Part shown: positions 37,955-47,904 of the stretch, one piece after another | Numbering within the stretch: the stretch's first letter is position 1 | Layout: each line of letters begins with the position of its first letter | Assembly: GCF_030407435.1 (NCBI RefSeq) | Contig: NZ_JASDDK010000003.1 | Location: 310,001-374,000, forward strand | DNA: 64,000 nt | From: Winogradskyella bathintestinalis | Lineage (GTDB): Bacteria > Bacteroidota > Bacteroidia > Flavobacteriales > Flavobacteriaceae | Reading direction: 5' to 3' | Notes under the pieces: model-generated | The model's input: the letters and a program-made list of their open reading frames with translations, nothing else | The model's database searches: none | What the model was told of the DNA's origin: nothing | Made by a program: the position numbers and the translations under genes

Positions 37955-38980
37955 ATGCAACTCATAAAATTCACAAAAAAGGGAATTTATTGTCCACGAG
38001 GCAAATTTTATTTAGACCCTTGGTTTCCTGTTGATTATGCCATAATATCTCATGGACATGCAGATCATGCACGTTGGGGAATGAAAAGTTATTTATGTCA
38101 TAACGAATCTAAAGCCATATTACAACATCGTATAGGCGCTGATATTAAAATTGAAAGTCTAGGTTATGACGATCCAATACTTATCAATGATGTAAAAGTC
38201 AGTTTTCATCCTGCGGGCCATGTTATTGGTTCTGCACAAATCCGATTAGAATATAAGGGTTATGTCGTAGTGTTTTCTGGGGATTATAAAACACAACCTG
38301 ATTTTATTTCCACACCATTCGAACCTATTAAATGCAACACCTTTATTACCGAAAGTACTTTTGGATTGCCAATTTATAATTGGAAAAGTGAAAAAGAACT
38401 ACAAGCCGAATTACACCAATGGGTAGAGACCAACAAAACTAATAATAGAACCTCTGTCTTTCTTGGCTACTCTTTAGGAAAAGCTCAGCGCTTAATGTCA
38501 TTGTTAGATGGAATGGATGATGTTTACGTACATTCTGCTATCCATAATTTGAACGAAGCAATTTCAAATTCAGGTATTCAATTACCAAGAACAACATTAT
38601 TAGTAAACGACTTCGATAAAAAAGAAATTCAAAATAGAATAATCATAATGCCACCGGGTTTATTGGGTTCAAAATTATTGAAACGCGTGCCAAATGCTGC
38701 AACCGCTATTTGTTCTGGATGGATGCAAATACGAGGTAATCGACGTTGGCAATCTGTTGATGCTGGCTTCGCCGTTAGCGATCATGCCGATTGGAATGGT
38801 CTACTGTCAGCCGTGAAAGCGACTGAGGCAGAGCAAGTATATGTTACACATGGTTCACAAGCCATTTTTTCTAAATATTTGAATGAGATAGGAATTAAAG
38901 CTAATGAATTAAAAACCGATTATGGTGATGAAGCTATGGTAAAAGCGGAAAAGGAATCTGAAAATAAAATTGGAGTATGA
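37955..38980 (+). CDS. Ligase-associated DNA exonuclease (metallo-beta-lactamase fold)
   Basis: 341 residues from ATG 37955 (MQLIKFTKKGIYCPRG), which is preferred over a TTG 8 codons upstream. MBL motif ISHGHADHARWG, GHVIGSAQIRLEYKG, FSGDYKTQPD, and late SDHADWNGLLSAV with YVTHGSQ. It matches the nuclease called Xnuc_lig_assoc (TIGR04122), which occurs only beside the ligase and helicase that follow here. It overlaps the ligase gene by 4 bp (ATGA). Role: end processing in a repair pathway that is still poorly defined. Confidence 0.92.
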   Translation: MQLIKFTKKGIYCPRGKFYLDPWFPVDYAIISHGHADHARWGMKSYLCHNESKAILQHRIGADIKIESLGYDDPILINDVKVSFHPAGHVIGSAQIRLEYKGYVVVFSGDYKTQPDFISTPFEPIKCNTFITESTFGLPIYNWKSEKELQAELHQWVETNKTNNRTSVFLGYSLGKAQRLMSLLDGMDDVYVHSAIHNLNEAISNSGIQLPRTTLLVNDFDKKEIQNRIIIMPPGLLGSKLLKRVPNAATAICSGWMQIRGNRRWQSVDAGFAVSDHADWNGLLSAVKATEAEQVYVTHGSQAIFSKYLNEIGIKANELKTDYGDEAMVKAEKESENKIGV

Positions 38981-40566
38981 AACAGTTTTCAGAACTCATA
39001 AGTGCCATCGAGATCACCAATAAAACCAATGCGAAAATTGAAGCTTTGGTCAATTATTTTAAAGTGGCACCAGATAAGGATAAATTATGGCTTATCGCAT
39101 TATTTACCGGAAAACGACCTTCAAGACCTGTAAAAACAACTTTGATGAAGCAATGGTGCATGGAAATTACCGAATTGCCAGAGTGGCTATTTCTCGAAAG
39201 TTACAGTACTGTTGGCGATTTAGGAGAGACGATTGCGTTGCTTTTACCTGATCCAAAAAATCAAATCGATTTGACACTTAGCGCATGGATGTCACAACTC
39301 AAAACCTTAAAACCAAAATCAGAAAGCGAAAAAAAGAAATATGTTTTAGAAGCTTGGAATGGTCTTAAACAACAAGAACGATTAATTTTTAATAAATTGA
39401 TTGGAGGCAGTTTCAGAATTGGAGTATCAAAAAAGACCTTGGTCAATGCACTTGCAAAGCTTACTGAAATTGATGCCAATCAACTGATGCATAGTATTAT
39501 TGGAAATTGGGATATAGATACCATTTCTTTTGACGAACTCATCAACGGTTCACACATTAATTATGATAATTCCAAACCTTATCCTTTTTGCTTAGCCTAT
39601 GCTTTGGAAAAAGAATTGCCAGAATTAGGTGAACCAAAAGATTGGATAGTTGAGCAGAAGTGGGATGGTATTAGAGGGCAAATCGTAAAACGAAATAATG
39701 AAATTTATATTTGGTCGCGTGGAGAGGAATTAGTCACAGAACAATTTCCTGAATTAGTAGAAACGATTTCTAAATTTAAATATGATTTTGTTATCGACGG
39801 AGAAATCTTGGCCATGAAAGATAATTCCGTTCTTTTATTTAATGATTTGCAAAAACGACTTAACCGTAAAAATGTAACCAAAAAATTACTTGATGACGTT
39901 CCTGTTGGTTTTTATATTTATGATATTTTAGAATGTAATGATGAAGATATTCGAGTAAAACCTATGATAGAGAGACGTTCAATTTTAGAAGAACTTTTTC
40001 ATTCTATTGAACCACAACATAATTTAAAATTATCTTTTCTGGTTGATTTTAATTCTTGGGACGATTTATACCCAATTCGGGAAAATTCTAGAGCTATAAA
40101 TAGTGAAGGTTTAATGCTGAAACAAAAGGCCTCACCATACCATACAGGTCGTAAAAAAGGCGATTGGTGGAAATGGAAGGTAGATCCGCTGACTATAGAT
40201 GCTGTAATGATTTATGCCCAAAAGGGTAGTGGTCGTCGAAGTTCAAAATATACAGATTATACATTTGCTGTTATAAAAGAGGATAAATTAGTTACCGTTG
40301 CCAAAGCATATTCAGGATTAACGGATAAAGAGATTACCGAAATATCGCGATGGGTCAATAAAAATGCGATTGAAAAATTTGGACCGGTAAGAACAGTAAA
40401 ACCAGAATTAGTTTTCGAAATTGCCTTCGAAGGGATTGCGTTTAGTAAACGACACAAATCTGGTGTAGCTTTACGTTTTCCGAGAATAAAACGTTGGCGA
40501 AAAGATAAACCAGTAGAAGAAATTGATACCATTGAAAACGTTAAGAAACTAATCACAGCACCTTGA
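38977..40566 (+). CDS. ATP-dependent DNA ligase of the ligase-associated repair cassette
   Basis: 529 residues. N-terminal helical DNA-binding domain (about 1-200), adenylation domain with KxDG motif EQKWDGIRGQ (catalytic Lys about 228), FVIDGEILA, EGLMLKQKASPYHTG, then OB domain with GRRSSKYTDYTFAVI and VKPELVFEIAFEGI. It corresponds to DNA_lig_bact (TIGR04120), distinct from LigD's ligase domain. It overlaps the flanking genes by 4 bp on each side. Confidence 0.95.
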   Translation: MKQFSELISAIEITNKTNAKIEALVNYFKVAPDKDKLWLIALFTGKRPSRPVKTTLMKQWCMEITELPEWLFLESYSTVGDLGETIALLLPDPKNQIDLTLSAWMSQLKTLKPKSESEKKKYVLEAWNGLKQQERLIFNKLIGGSFRIGVSKKTLVNALAKLTEIDANQLMHSIIGNWDIDTISFDELINGSHINYDNSKPYPFCLAYALEKELPELGEPKDWIVEQKWDGIRGQIVKRNNEIYIWSRGEELVTEQFPELVETISKFKYDFVIDGEILAMKDNSVLLFNDLQKRLNRKNVTKKLLDDVPVGFYIYDILECNDEDIRVKPMIERRSILEELFHSIEPQHNLKLSFLVDFNSWDDLYPIRENSRAINSEGLMLKQKASPYHTGRKKGDWWKWKVDPLTIDAVMIYAQKGSGRRSSKYTDYTFAVIKEDKLVTVAKAYSGLTDKEITEISRWVNKNAIEKFGPVRTVKPELVFEIAFEGIAFSKRHKSGVALRFPRIKRWRKDKPVEEIDTIENVKKLITAP

Positions 40567-43016
40567 GTAAATTCAACGAAAGCATAGGTTTACAAATTGT
40601 CGAGAATTGGATGGCAGAAAAAGGTCAAAAACCATTTCCATTCCAAAGTCAGACGTGGCAACGTTATAGCAATGGTTTTAGCGGCATGGTGGTGGCACCT
40701 ACAGGTTTTGGTAAAACTTTTTCTGTTTTTTTAGCGGTTGTTATCGATTATCTAAATCATCCTGAAAATTATCCAAAAGGCTTAAAATTATTGTGGATAA
40801 GTCCACTGCGTTCTTTAGCAAAAGATTTAGCAAAAGCTATGACTGAAGCGGTTGATGCTATTGGTTTAGATTGGTCCGTACAAGTACGTAATGGTGATAC
40901 ACCAACTAGTATTAGAAGAAAACAAGAACGCTTAATGCCAGACATATTGTTAACGACTCCCGAAACCATGCATCTTATGTTTTCACAGAAGAAAAATAAA
41001 CGTTTTTTTAAAGGAGTAAAATGTGTTGCTATTGACGAATGGCACGAATTGTTGGGAAATAAACGAGGTGTTCTTACTGAATTAGCGATTTCACAATTAA
41101 GATATTATTCACCGAAACTTCAAATTTGGGGTATTACGGCCACCATTGGTAATCTCGAAGAGGCAAAAGAAGTGTTATTACCTTATGCAGATTTAAAAAT
41201 CACGCAAATTAAAGCTAAGGAAAGAAAGAAAATTGATATTGTTTCCGTGCTTCCCGATGAGATAGAAGTCTTACCGTGGGCTGGCCATTTGGGAGCGAAA
41301 ATGGTTGATAAAATTTTACCCATTATTGATGCTAACACCACCACGTTAATTTTTACCAATACGAGAGGACAATCAGAATTATGGTATCAATTATTATTAA
41401 ACGCCAATCCAGAATTGGCTGGTGTCATGGCTATTCATCATGGTTCCATCGATAAAAAATTACGAAACTGGATTGAAGACAGTATTTCTAGTGGGTATTT
41501 GAAAGCTGTAGTTTGTACCTCGTCTTTAGATTTAGGAGTCGATTTTAAACCTGTAGATTGTGTCATTCAAATTGGCTCGGCAAAAGGTATCGCTCGTTTT
41601 ATGCAGCGTGCTGGCCGAAGTGGACATTCGCCTTATGAACGCTCTAAAATATATTTTGTGCCCACGCATTCCTTGGAATTGGTAGAGGTTTCCGCTTTAA
41701 AAACGGCGGTAAAGGAAAACCAGATTGAATCTCGAGAACCGATGGTTTTAGCCTTTGATGTGTTAATTCAATTCATGGTCACTTTGGCGGTTGGACAAGG
41801 TTTCGATTCCGAAAAATTATTTCAGCGTATCCTAGAGGTTCATGCTTTTCATTATATCACTGAAGACGATTGGCGGTGGTGTTTGCATTTTATTACCAAA
41901 GGCGGAAAAACGTTGAGTTCCTACGAAGAGTTTCATAAAGTGCTACAAGATGAAAATGGTTTGTATAAAGTTAAGAGCAGACGAATAAGTATGTTGCATC
42001 GCATGAATATTGGTGCCATTGTAAGCGAAGCTTCTATGATGGTAAAGTATTTTTCTGGTGGATATATTGGTATGATTGAAGAATTCTTTATTTCAAAATT
42101 AAAACCCGGTGATAGTTTTATTTTGGCTGGACGCATTTTAGAATTGGTGAAAGTCAAAGATATGACCGCATTAGTACGACGTAGTAAAGCTAAAAAAGCA
42201 GTGTCGCCAAGTTGGTTGGGAGGACGATTGCCGTTAACCTCTAACTTAAGTCATTTTTTAAGATTAAAATTGTCCGATGCTTTGGAGCCAGGACGTTTGG
42301 AAAAAGAATTACGATTCTTAAACCCTTTAATGATGCGACAGGAATCACATTCGCATATTCCAAAGGCAGATGAGTTTTTAATAGAACTGATAGAAACTAA
42401 AGACGGCCACCATTTATTTATGTATCCTTTTGAAGGTCGCTTGGTTCATGAAGTGTTTTCAGCATTGATGGCTTATCGCATCAGTAAATTAAAACCTTTA
42501 ACTTTCACCATCGCCATGAATGATTATGGTTTTGAGTTATTAAGCGATCAACCTTTACCTATTAATGACGATAATATTTCAGCATTATTAAGTAGAGACA
42601 ATTTAATGGACGATGTTATTGCCAGCATTAACGCCTCGGAAATGGCATCACGAAAATTTAGAGATATTGCCGTTATTGCTGGTTTAGTAGTGCAATCGCA
42701 ACCAGGAAATCGAAAAAATAATAAAAGTTTGCAGTCTTCATCAGGATTGATATTTAGAGTACTAGAAGATTATGAGCCCGATAATTTATTATTACGACAA
42801 GCTTACGCCGAAGTTTTTAATCAACAATTAGAAGAAGTCCGTTTGCAATCAGCCTTTGAAAGAATTTCGAAAAGTAAAATTATCATTAAACGCGCCAAAT
42901 CCTTTACACCATTGAGCTTTCCTTTAAAAGTGGATAGTTTGCGTGGCACTATGACCAATGAAAATTTGGATAAACGTATTCAGCGCATTAAAGCGCAAGC
43001 CTTCAAAATTGATTAA
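40563..43016 (+). CDS. Ligase-associated DEXH helicase (Lhr-like)
   Basis: 817 residues. Superfamily 2: Q-like PFPFQSQTW, Walker A APTGFGKT, DEWH box (VAIDEWHELLG), ITATIG (motif III), VCTSSLDLGVDF and QRAGRSGHS. Long C-terminal half resembling Lhr-core winged-helix and beta-barrel domains. Matches DEXH_lig_assoc (TIGR04121). It starts at TTG 40563 overlapping the ligase stop (TTGA); the first ATG would remove 16 residues before the Q region. Translationally coupled to the ligase. Confidence 0.93.
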   Translation: MSKFNESIGLQIVENWMAEKGQKPFPFQSQTWQRYSNGFSGMVVAPTGFGKTFSVFLAVVIDYLNHPENYPKGLKLLWISPLRSLAKDLAKAMTEAVDAIGLDWSVQVRNGDTPTSIRRKQERLMPDILLTTPETMHLMFSQKKNKRFFKGVKCVAIDEWHELLGNKRGVLTELAISQLRYYSPKLQIWGITATIGNLEEAKEVLLPYADLKITQIKAKERKKIDIVSVLPDEIEVLPWAGHLGAKMVDKILPIIDANTTTLIFTNTRGQSELWYQLLLNANPELAGVMAIHHGSIDKKLRNWIEDSISSGYLKAVVCTSSLDLGVDFKPVDCVIQIGSAKGIARFMQRAGRSGHSPYERSKIYFVPTHSLELVEVSALKTAVKENQIESREPMVLAFDVLIQFMVTLAVGQGFDSEKLFQRILEVHAFHYITEDDWRWCLHFITKGGKTLSSYEEFHKVLQDENGLYKVKSRRISMLHRMNIGAIVSEASMMVKYFSGGYIGMIEEFFISKLKPGDSFILAGRILELVKVKDMTALVRRSKAKKAVSPSWLGGRLPLTSNLSHFLRLKLSDALEPGRLEKELRFLNPLMMRQESHSHIPKADEFLIELIETKDGHHLFMYPFEGRLVHEVFSALMAYRISKLKPLTFTIAMNDYGFELLSDQPLPINDDNISALLSRDNLMDDVIASINASEMASRKFRDIAVIAGLVVQSQPGNRKNNKSLQSSSGLIFRVLEDYEPDNLLLRQAYAEVFNQQLEEVRLQSAFERISKSKIIIKRAKSFTPLSFPLKVDSLRGTMTNENLDKRIQRIKAQAFKID

Positions 43017-43664
43017 ATGACGCTTATAAAAAAATCCATAGACATAAAAGATGAAGAATTGATTTTAACTAATCAACGCGCTTTATTTTGGAAACGTGAA
43101 AATGTCCTTGTCTTATCTGACATTCATATTGGGAAAACGGCTCATTTTAGAAAACATGGAATTCCTATGCCAGATAATATTCTAGATAATGACTTAGAAC
43201 GTTTAAAATCACTGATTCTACATTTTGAAGCAAAAAATATCTGGATTGTTGGCGATTTATTTCATGCTGAGAACAATGGAAATATGGCTACGTTTAAATC
43301 GTGGTTACATCAATTTGAAGATTTAAAAATTACCTTAATTAAAGGTAATCATGATAGGCTCTTAAATGAAATCATGGATGATTTTAATATTAAGGTTGAA
43401 ACAGAACTGAATGTTCCGCCATTCAAATTTATACATGAACCAACAAATGATAATAACCAATTATTTACAATAGCTGGTCATATACATCCAGGTGTGATGA
43501 TTAAGGGAAAGGGAAGGCAAAAATTAAGATTACCTTGTTTTCAGGTATCTGATGAGCAACTGATTTTACCAGCGTTCAGTGAATTCACGGGTTTAAACAC
43601 GCGATTAAAACCTGAAAATTGCGTTAATTTTGCATTCACAGAAACCGCTATTTTTGAATTCTAA
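43017..43664 (+). CDS. pdeM: Ligase-associated DNA damage response phosphoesterase
   Basis: 215 residues of the calcineurin-like metallophosphoesterase fold: VLSDIHIGKTAHF (DxH), VGDLFHAE (GDxxH), IKGNHDR (GNHD), and IAGHIHPGV (GHxH). This is the fourth member of the cassette (TIGR04123). The ATG directly abuts the helicase stop codon. Cytosolic; substrate unknown, presumably a DNA end or adduct. Its last 4 bp overlap the convergent methyltransferase gene. Confidence 0.93.
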   Translation: MTLIKKSIDIKDEELILTNQRALFWKRENVLVLSDIHIGKTAHFRKHGIPMPDNILDNDLERLKSLILHFEAKNIWIVGDLFHAENNGNMATFKSWLHQFEDLKITLIKGNHDRLLNEIMDDFNIKVETELNVPPFKFIHEPTNDNNQLFTIAGHIHPGVMIKGKGRQKLRLPCFQVSDEQLILPAFSEFTGLNTRLKPENCVNFAFTETAIFEF

Positions 43665-44839
43665 ATTTTTGAACAAATTAAAATAATTTTATCATTATTT
43701 AAGTTGGTAGTGAAAAACAAATACGTTGTTCCGCCGTCTTTTACTTTCAATTTTTTACGGATTTCATTAACCGATAATGGAAAGTTTCGGGTGGTTATAT
43801 TGGCTTTTGTTATTTTCGTTTTTGAAAAGGTTTTTTTATGAAAAGGCAACACATTGTCAATTTTAAAGCGTCTGCCTGGAAAATCCAAAAGGGTTTCGGA
43901 AGTATATAAATGCGAATGCTTATGAAGCTTATCAACATTCAAAAGTTTGCTAATAGCATTGAAACTGCCCGATTTTAAAATGGCTGCATTCGGTTCGTAT
44001 AAATAGGTGAGTGGCTGGCTGTAATTTGCGGTGACGTTGGATTCATGATTAAAATAAAATTCAAAGTGCTGGGAAGTGTGTTTTTGCAAATTTACGGTCT
44101 TTCCTATAACATCGGCTTCGAAATTGCGTTCCAAAATCCAAAGTAATTCCTTAACTTCATTATTAACAGCCACGACATGGATTTCTTTGACGTGCTTTAA
44201 GTCAGCCAGTGTTGCCGATATATCCAATAAGGGTGATGTTTTAATCATCACATTTTTGGCGTATTGAAGCAATACTTCTTGGTGTGTTTTTATATTGGGT
44301 TCGCAATCGGCAAGTAAAAACACTTTCTGTTTGGAATCATCACGACGAGATGGGTCAATATAAATCCAATCGAAAGGTTGGTCGATGCGTTGCAATGCAT
44401 CAATACCATTTTCATTTAAACAGTTAATATTTGTAGTATTTAAGATGTCAAAATTATGTGTAACGATTTTTGAAAGCTCAGCGTTAATTTCGCAATGTGT
44501 GACGTTTTTTATTTGTTTAGAAAAATATAAAACATCAACACCAAAGCCTCCGGTGAGGTCGATAATGGATTTTCCCGATACTAATTGAGATTTATAATTC
44601 GCCGTCCTTTCTGATGAGGTTTGTTCAATATTTAATTTATTTGGGAAATATATATTTTTCGCATTAAACCAAGTCGGTAGTTTCTTTTGGCAGCGATTTT
44701 TGGCTTCTATCTGTTCAATAATTAATTTTGAATCAACGCTTTTAAACGGAATCCCTTTTAATAATAATTCAGACGTATTTGAGTTTAAATTATTATTTAT
44801 AAATTCTTGAATTTCAGTATGTAATAAGTTGTTGTTCAA
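43661..44839 (-). CDS. THUMP-like class I SAM-dependent methyltransferase
   Basis: 392 residues. Central Rossmann fold with SAM loop DLTGGFGVDVLYFS, acidic CEIN after strand 2, and catalytic-type motif IDPSRRDDSKQKVFLL. The C-terminal ~100 residues match the THUMP-like domain found in this Bacteroidota family. Related by architecture to Trm5/Trm14-like RNA methyltransferases; a tRNA target is likely but not shown. Leftward, 7 bp after the AI-2E-family gene. Confidence 0.85.
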   Translation of the reverse strand: MNNNLLHTEIQEFINNNLNSNTSELLLKGIPFKSVDSKLIIEQIEAKNRCQKKLPTWFNAKNIYFPNKLNIEQTSSERTANYKSQLVSGKSIIDLTGGFGVDVLYFSKQIKNVTHCEINAELSKIVTHNFDILNTTNINCLNENGIDALQRIDQPFDWIYIDPSRRDDSKQKVFLLADCEPNIKTHQEVLLQYAKNVMIKTSPLLDISATLADLKHVKEIHVVAVNNEVKELLWILERNFEADVIGKTVNLQKHTSQHFEFYFNHESNVTANYSQPLTYLYEPNAAILKSGSFNAISKLLNVDKLHKHSHLYTSETLLDFPGRRFKIDNVLPFHKKTFSKTKITKANITTRNFPLSVNEIRKKLKVKDGGTTYLFFTTNLNNDKIILICSKI

Positions 44840-44846
44840 ATCGAAA

Positions 44847-45935
44847 CTATAAGTCTTTAGTTAATTTTTTTACGATGTTATAATCTGATAAAAATTCCTT
44901 TAGAATAACTTTGGCTGCAGTATAAGCAGGGACAGCCACGATCATTCCAACGATGCCAAATATTATACCTGCAATAATAATGACTAGGAAGATTTCTAAT
45001 GGATGGGATTTAACACTTTTTGAAAATATGTATGGCTGACTAAAGAAATTATCGATCAATTGTGCAATAATAAAACCAATCATCACATAAGTAGTTTTAG
45101 GTAAAATAACCTCGCTAAAACTCTCACCTAAATTACTAGACATGTTCAATAACAACATTAGAAAACCACTAACTAAAGGCCCCACATACGGCACTAAATT
45201 GAGAAGTGCGCACAAAAATGCGATAACTATAGCGTTGTCAATACCAAAAACCAAAAGGATAATTGTATAGATGACGAATAGAATTAATATCTGAAATATT
45301 AACCCAACAAAATACCGCGATAGCAAATCTTTTATTGCGGTAATAGAGCGTTTTGAACGTTCCTCATTTCCTGTTGGCACAAAAGTCATAATGCCCTCTT
45401 CGAATAGTTTGCTGTCTTTTAAAAAGAAAAATGAAATAAAAAGCACTGAAAATAAACCGATACTAAAACTGCCTAATCCACTAATAAAGTTATTTAGGAA
45501 ATTTGGAATAATAGCAAAATCGAGCTTAGCAAGTAAATTATAATCTTGTAGAGATTGCTCTATATCAATATGGTTAAATTCAAAATAGGTGATAATTTGA
45601 TTGTAAAGATTCTCAATATTATCTTGGAGTTGTTCAATATTGAGTAATGCTAAATTATGGCCTTGCTCTACAATCAGCGGAATGAAGAGATCAATTAAGC
45701 CCGCTAATAGCCCTAAAAGTAGAGTCATAGTAACTACAACAGCTATGGTGTTACTAAAATTTAGGTGTCGTCTTAAAAATAATATTATTGGTCGTCCAAT
45801 GAGCGAAACAACCGCAGCTATAGCAATATAAACTATTACGGATTGAATTTTATATAAAAAAAAGAAGACTAGAGCGATAGCTAAAATTATTCCTATAGCT
45901 CTTAATATTCCGTTGGCTATTATTTTTGAGTTCAT
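44847..45935 (-). CDS. AI-2E family transporter (PerM-like)
   Basis: 362 residues with about seven to eight membrane helices in the PerM/TqsA arrangement: two hydrophobic pairs, an amphipathic region, then helices with CALLNLVPYVGPLVSGFLM and QLIDNFFSQPYIFSKSVKSHPL, both family hallmarks. Members export diverse solutes; the cargo is unknown. Between the SpoU-type and THUMP-like methyltransferase genes. Confidence 0.92.
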   Translation of the reverse strand: MNSKIIANGILRAIGIILAIALVFFFLYKIQSVIVYIAIAAVVSLIGRPIILFLRRHLNFSNTIAVVVTMTLLLGLLAGLIDLFIPLIVEQGHNLALLNIEQLQDNIENLYNQIITYFEFNHIDIEQSLQDYNLLAKLDFAIIPNFLNNFISGLGSFSIGLFSVLFISFFFLKDSKLFEEGIMTFVPTGNEERSKRSITAIKDLLSRYFVGLIFQILILFVIYTIILLVFGIDNAIVIAFLCALLNLVPYVGPLVSGFLMLLLNMSSNLGESFSEVILPKTTYVMIGFIIAQLIDNFFSQPYIFSKSVKSHPLEIFLVIIIAGIIFGIVGMIVAVPAYTAAKVILKEFLSDYNIVKKLTKDL

Positions 45936-45958
45936 AGGATAAATATACTTAAACTAGA

Positions 45959-46474
45959 CTATAATACATTTTTAAAATTGAGCTGCTTCGTTATTTCATA
46001 AAGCGCAATACTCGTAGCTTGTGCTACATTCATACTACTATTGTTACCATACATATTAATATGTACCACTGCATCAACCTGCGTTAAAATTGTATCAGAG
46101 ACTCCAAAATTTTCATCTCCTAAGATTAATGCTATGGGTTGTGTGGTACGAAGTTGAAACTCAGATAAGGCTTGGCTATTTTTAGTTATTTCTAAGGCAA
46201 TGAGGAAATAATTATTGGCTTTCAAATCTTTTATTTGCGCTTCAATATCGTTATTTAAGGAATGGTTTACATACTTTTCTGTAGAGCGCGATGTTTTTGC
46301 CATGCGTTTACCCAAGGTGATATCGGCACCACAAAATATAAGTTCTTTTATGCCAAAGGCATCTGCTATACGAAACAAACTTCCAATGTTAGGTGCATTA
46401 GTTACATTATCACAAATAACTTTAATAGAGTGCATTCGTTTTTTGAAGTTGGTATTATAGTGAGTGAGTTGCAA
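45959..46474 (-). CDS. SpoU/TrmH-family RNA 2'-O-methyltransferase
   Basis: 171 residues, the minimal SPOUT trefoil-knot enzyme without an N-terminal RNA-binding domain. Motif 1 CDNVTNAPNIGSLFRIADAFG, motif 2 LILGDENFGVS, motif 3 VVHINMYGNNSSMNVAQATS. Methylates a ribose in tRNA or rRNA; TrmL-like size, but the target is unproved. Confidence 0.93.
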   Translation of the reverse strand: MQLTHYNTNFKKRMHSIKVICDNVTNAPNIGSLFRIADAFGIKELIFCGADITLGKRMAKTSRSTEKYVNHSLNNDIEAQIKDLKANNYFLIALEITKNSQALSEFQLRTTQPIALILGDENFGVSDTILTQVDAVVHINMYGNNSSMNVAQATSIALYEITKQLNFKNVL

Positions 46475-46553
46475 TGGATTTTTTAGGTTATTAATAACGC
46501 TTTACGAAGGCTTAGGCAAATCTAAAATCGTAAAACTAGAATAATGGTTCGTT

Positions 46554-47195
46554 TTAGTTTTCAAAAACATATTTAATAATGTTAGCTCCCATTTTTAAAG
46601 CTTTTTCTCTAACATCTTCTGGGTCGTTATGTACTTCTTGATCTTCCCACCCATCACCTAAATCGCTCTCTAAGGTGAATAGTAAAACTAATCTGCTGTC
46701 GTGGAAAATTCCAAAAGCCTGCGGTGCTTTGCCATCGTGTTCGTGGATTTTAGGTAAACCGTTGGTGAATTCGAAAGCCGAACTGTATAGGCTATGATTT
46801 TTTGGTATTTCTACCAAGTCACTATTCGGAAATACTTTTTTGAGTTCTTTAGTGATATAAGGTTCCATGCCATAGTTGTCATCGATATGCAAAAAGCCGC
46901 CAGAGATTAAATAATTTCTCAAATTTTCGGCAGCCTCATCACTGAAAAATACGTTGCCATGTCCCGTCATATGTAAAAAAGGAAATTGAAAAATATCTGT
47001 GCTACCGACCTCAACTGTTTGAATGTTTTCGTTGATGTTAGTATTAATATGTTGGTTGCAATATTTTACTAAATTGGGAAGCGCAGTGGGGTTACTGTAC
47101 CAATCTCCTCCACCTTGGTATTTCAATACGGCAATGTCTTGTGAGAAAAGAAAAATCGTAAAAAATATAAAAAATAATGTAAAACGAAACTTCAT
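46554..47195 (-). CDS. DUF4159 secreted protein
   Basis: 213 residues from the start at 47195 (MKFRFTLFFIFFTIFLFSQ), a clean signal peptide starting 5 bases past the rsmE stop; more upstream Met codons overlap rsmE. DUF4159 features: VLKYQGGGDWYSNPTALPNL, PFLHMTGHGNVFFSDEAAENLR, GGFLHIDDNYG. The fold is glutamine-amidotransferase-like. Periplasmic, of unknown function, and often near MoxR/von Willebrand clusters, which is not the case here. Confidence 0.88.
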   Translation of the reverse strand: MKFRFTLFFIFFTIFLFSQDIAVLKYQGGGDWYSNPTALPNLVKYCNQHINTNINENIQTVEVGSTDIFQFPFLHMTGHGNVFFSDEAAENLRNYLISGGFLHIDDNYGMEPYITKELKKVFPNSDLVEIPKNHSLYSSAFEFTNGLPKIHEHDGKAPQAFGIFHDSRLVLLFTLESDLGDGWEDQEVHNDPEDVREKALKMGANIIKYVFEN

Positions 47196-47199
47196 CTGA

Positions 47200-47904
47200 T
47201 TATTCATTAGTATATGAAACAGAATGACAAGCTGCGATTGCGGCGGTTTCTGTTCGTAAACGTGTCGCACCCAAAGTTACAGGAATATAATTATGTTCCA
47301 AAGCCATTTCGATTTCTTTAACGCTAAAATCACCTTCTGGACCAATTAAGATAGTACAATCTGTAGCTGGTTTTAATTGTGATTTTAAAGATTTTTTGTC
47401 TGTTTCTTCGCAATGCGCTATAAAAGTTTGACCTATAAAAGTTTGTTTTATAAAATCCTTAAAATTTTTAGGATCATTTAGTATAGGTTTATGATATTGC
47501 AGTGATTGTTTCATAGCAGACTGAATGATTTTTTCGAAACGCTCAGTCTTAATTACTTTTCTTTCGCTATGGTCGCAAATAACTGGGGTAATAGTTTCAA
47601 TACCAATCTCGGTGGCTTTTTCTAAAAACCACTCAAATCGGTCGTTCATTTTTGTTGGTGCAACAGCCAAATGCAAATTGAATTGGCGCTTGGGTTGGTA
47701 ACTTTTTGAGGTTAATGAAACGATGCACTTTTTAGGTTCTGCCAATGTGATTTTTGCTGTAAATAGCCAACCATTGCCATTGGTGATAGCTAGAATATCG
47801 CCTTCCTTTTTTCGTAAGACTTTAGCAATATGCCGACTTTCCTCTTTGTCGAACTTAAAACTGGTATCGTTTTCGGTGATATTTTGGTTATAAAATAACT
47901 GCAT
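47200..47904 (-). CDS. rsmE: 16S rRNA (uracil-1498-N3)-methyltransferase
   Basis: 234 residues. N-terminal PUA-like domain (FDKEESRHIAKVLRKKEGD), then SPOUT domain with LILIGPEG-type motif ILIGPEGDFSVKEIEMAL, VTLGATRLRTETA and KATEIG. SAM-dependent methylation of U1498 in 16S rRNA. Overlaps the upstream PPIase gene by 1 bp. Confidence 0.95.
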   Translation of the reverse strand: MQLFYNQNITENDTSFKFDKEESRHIAKVLRKKEGDILAITNGNGWLFTAKITLAEPKKCIVSLTSKSYQPKRQFNLHLAVAPTKMNDRFEWFLEKATEIGIETITPVICDHSERKVIKTERFEKIIQSAMKQSLQYHKPILNDPKNFKDFIKQTFIGQTFIAHCEETDKKSLKSQLKPATDCTILIGPEGDFSVKEIEMALEHNYIPVTLGATRLRTETAAIAACHSVSYTNE

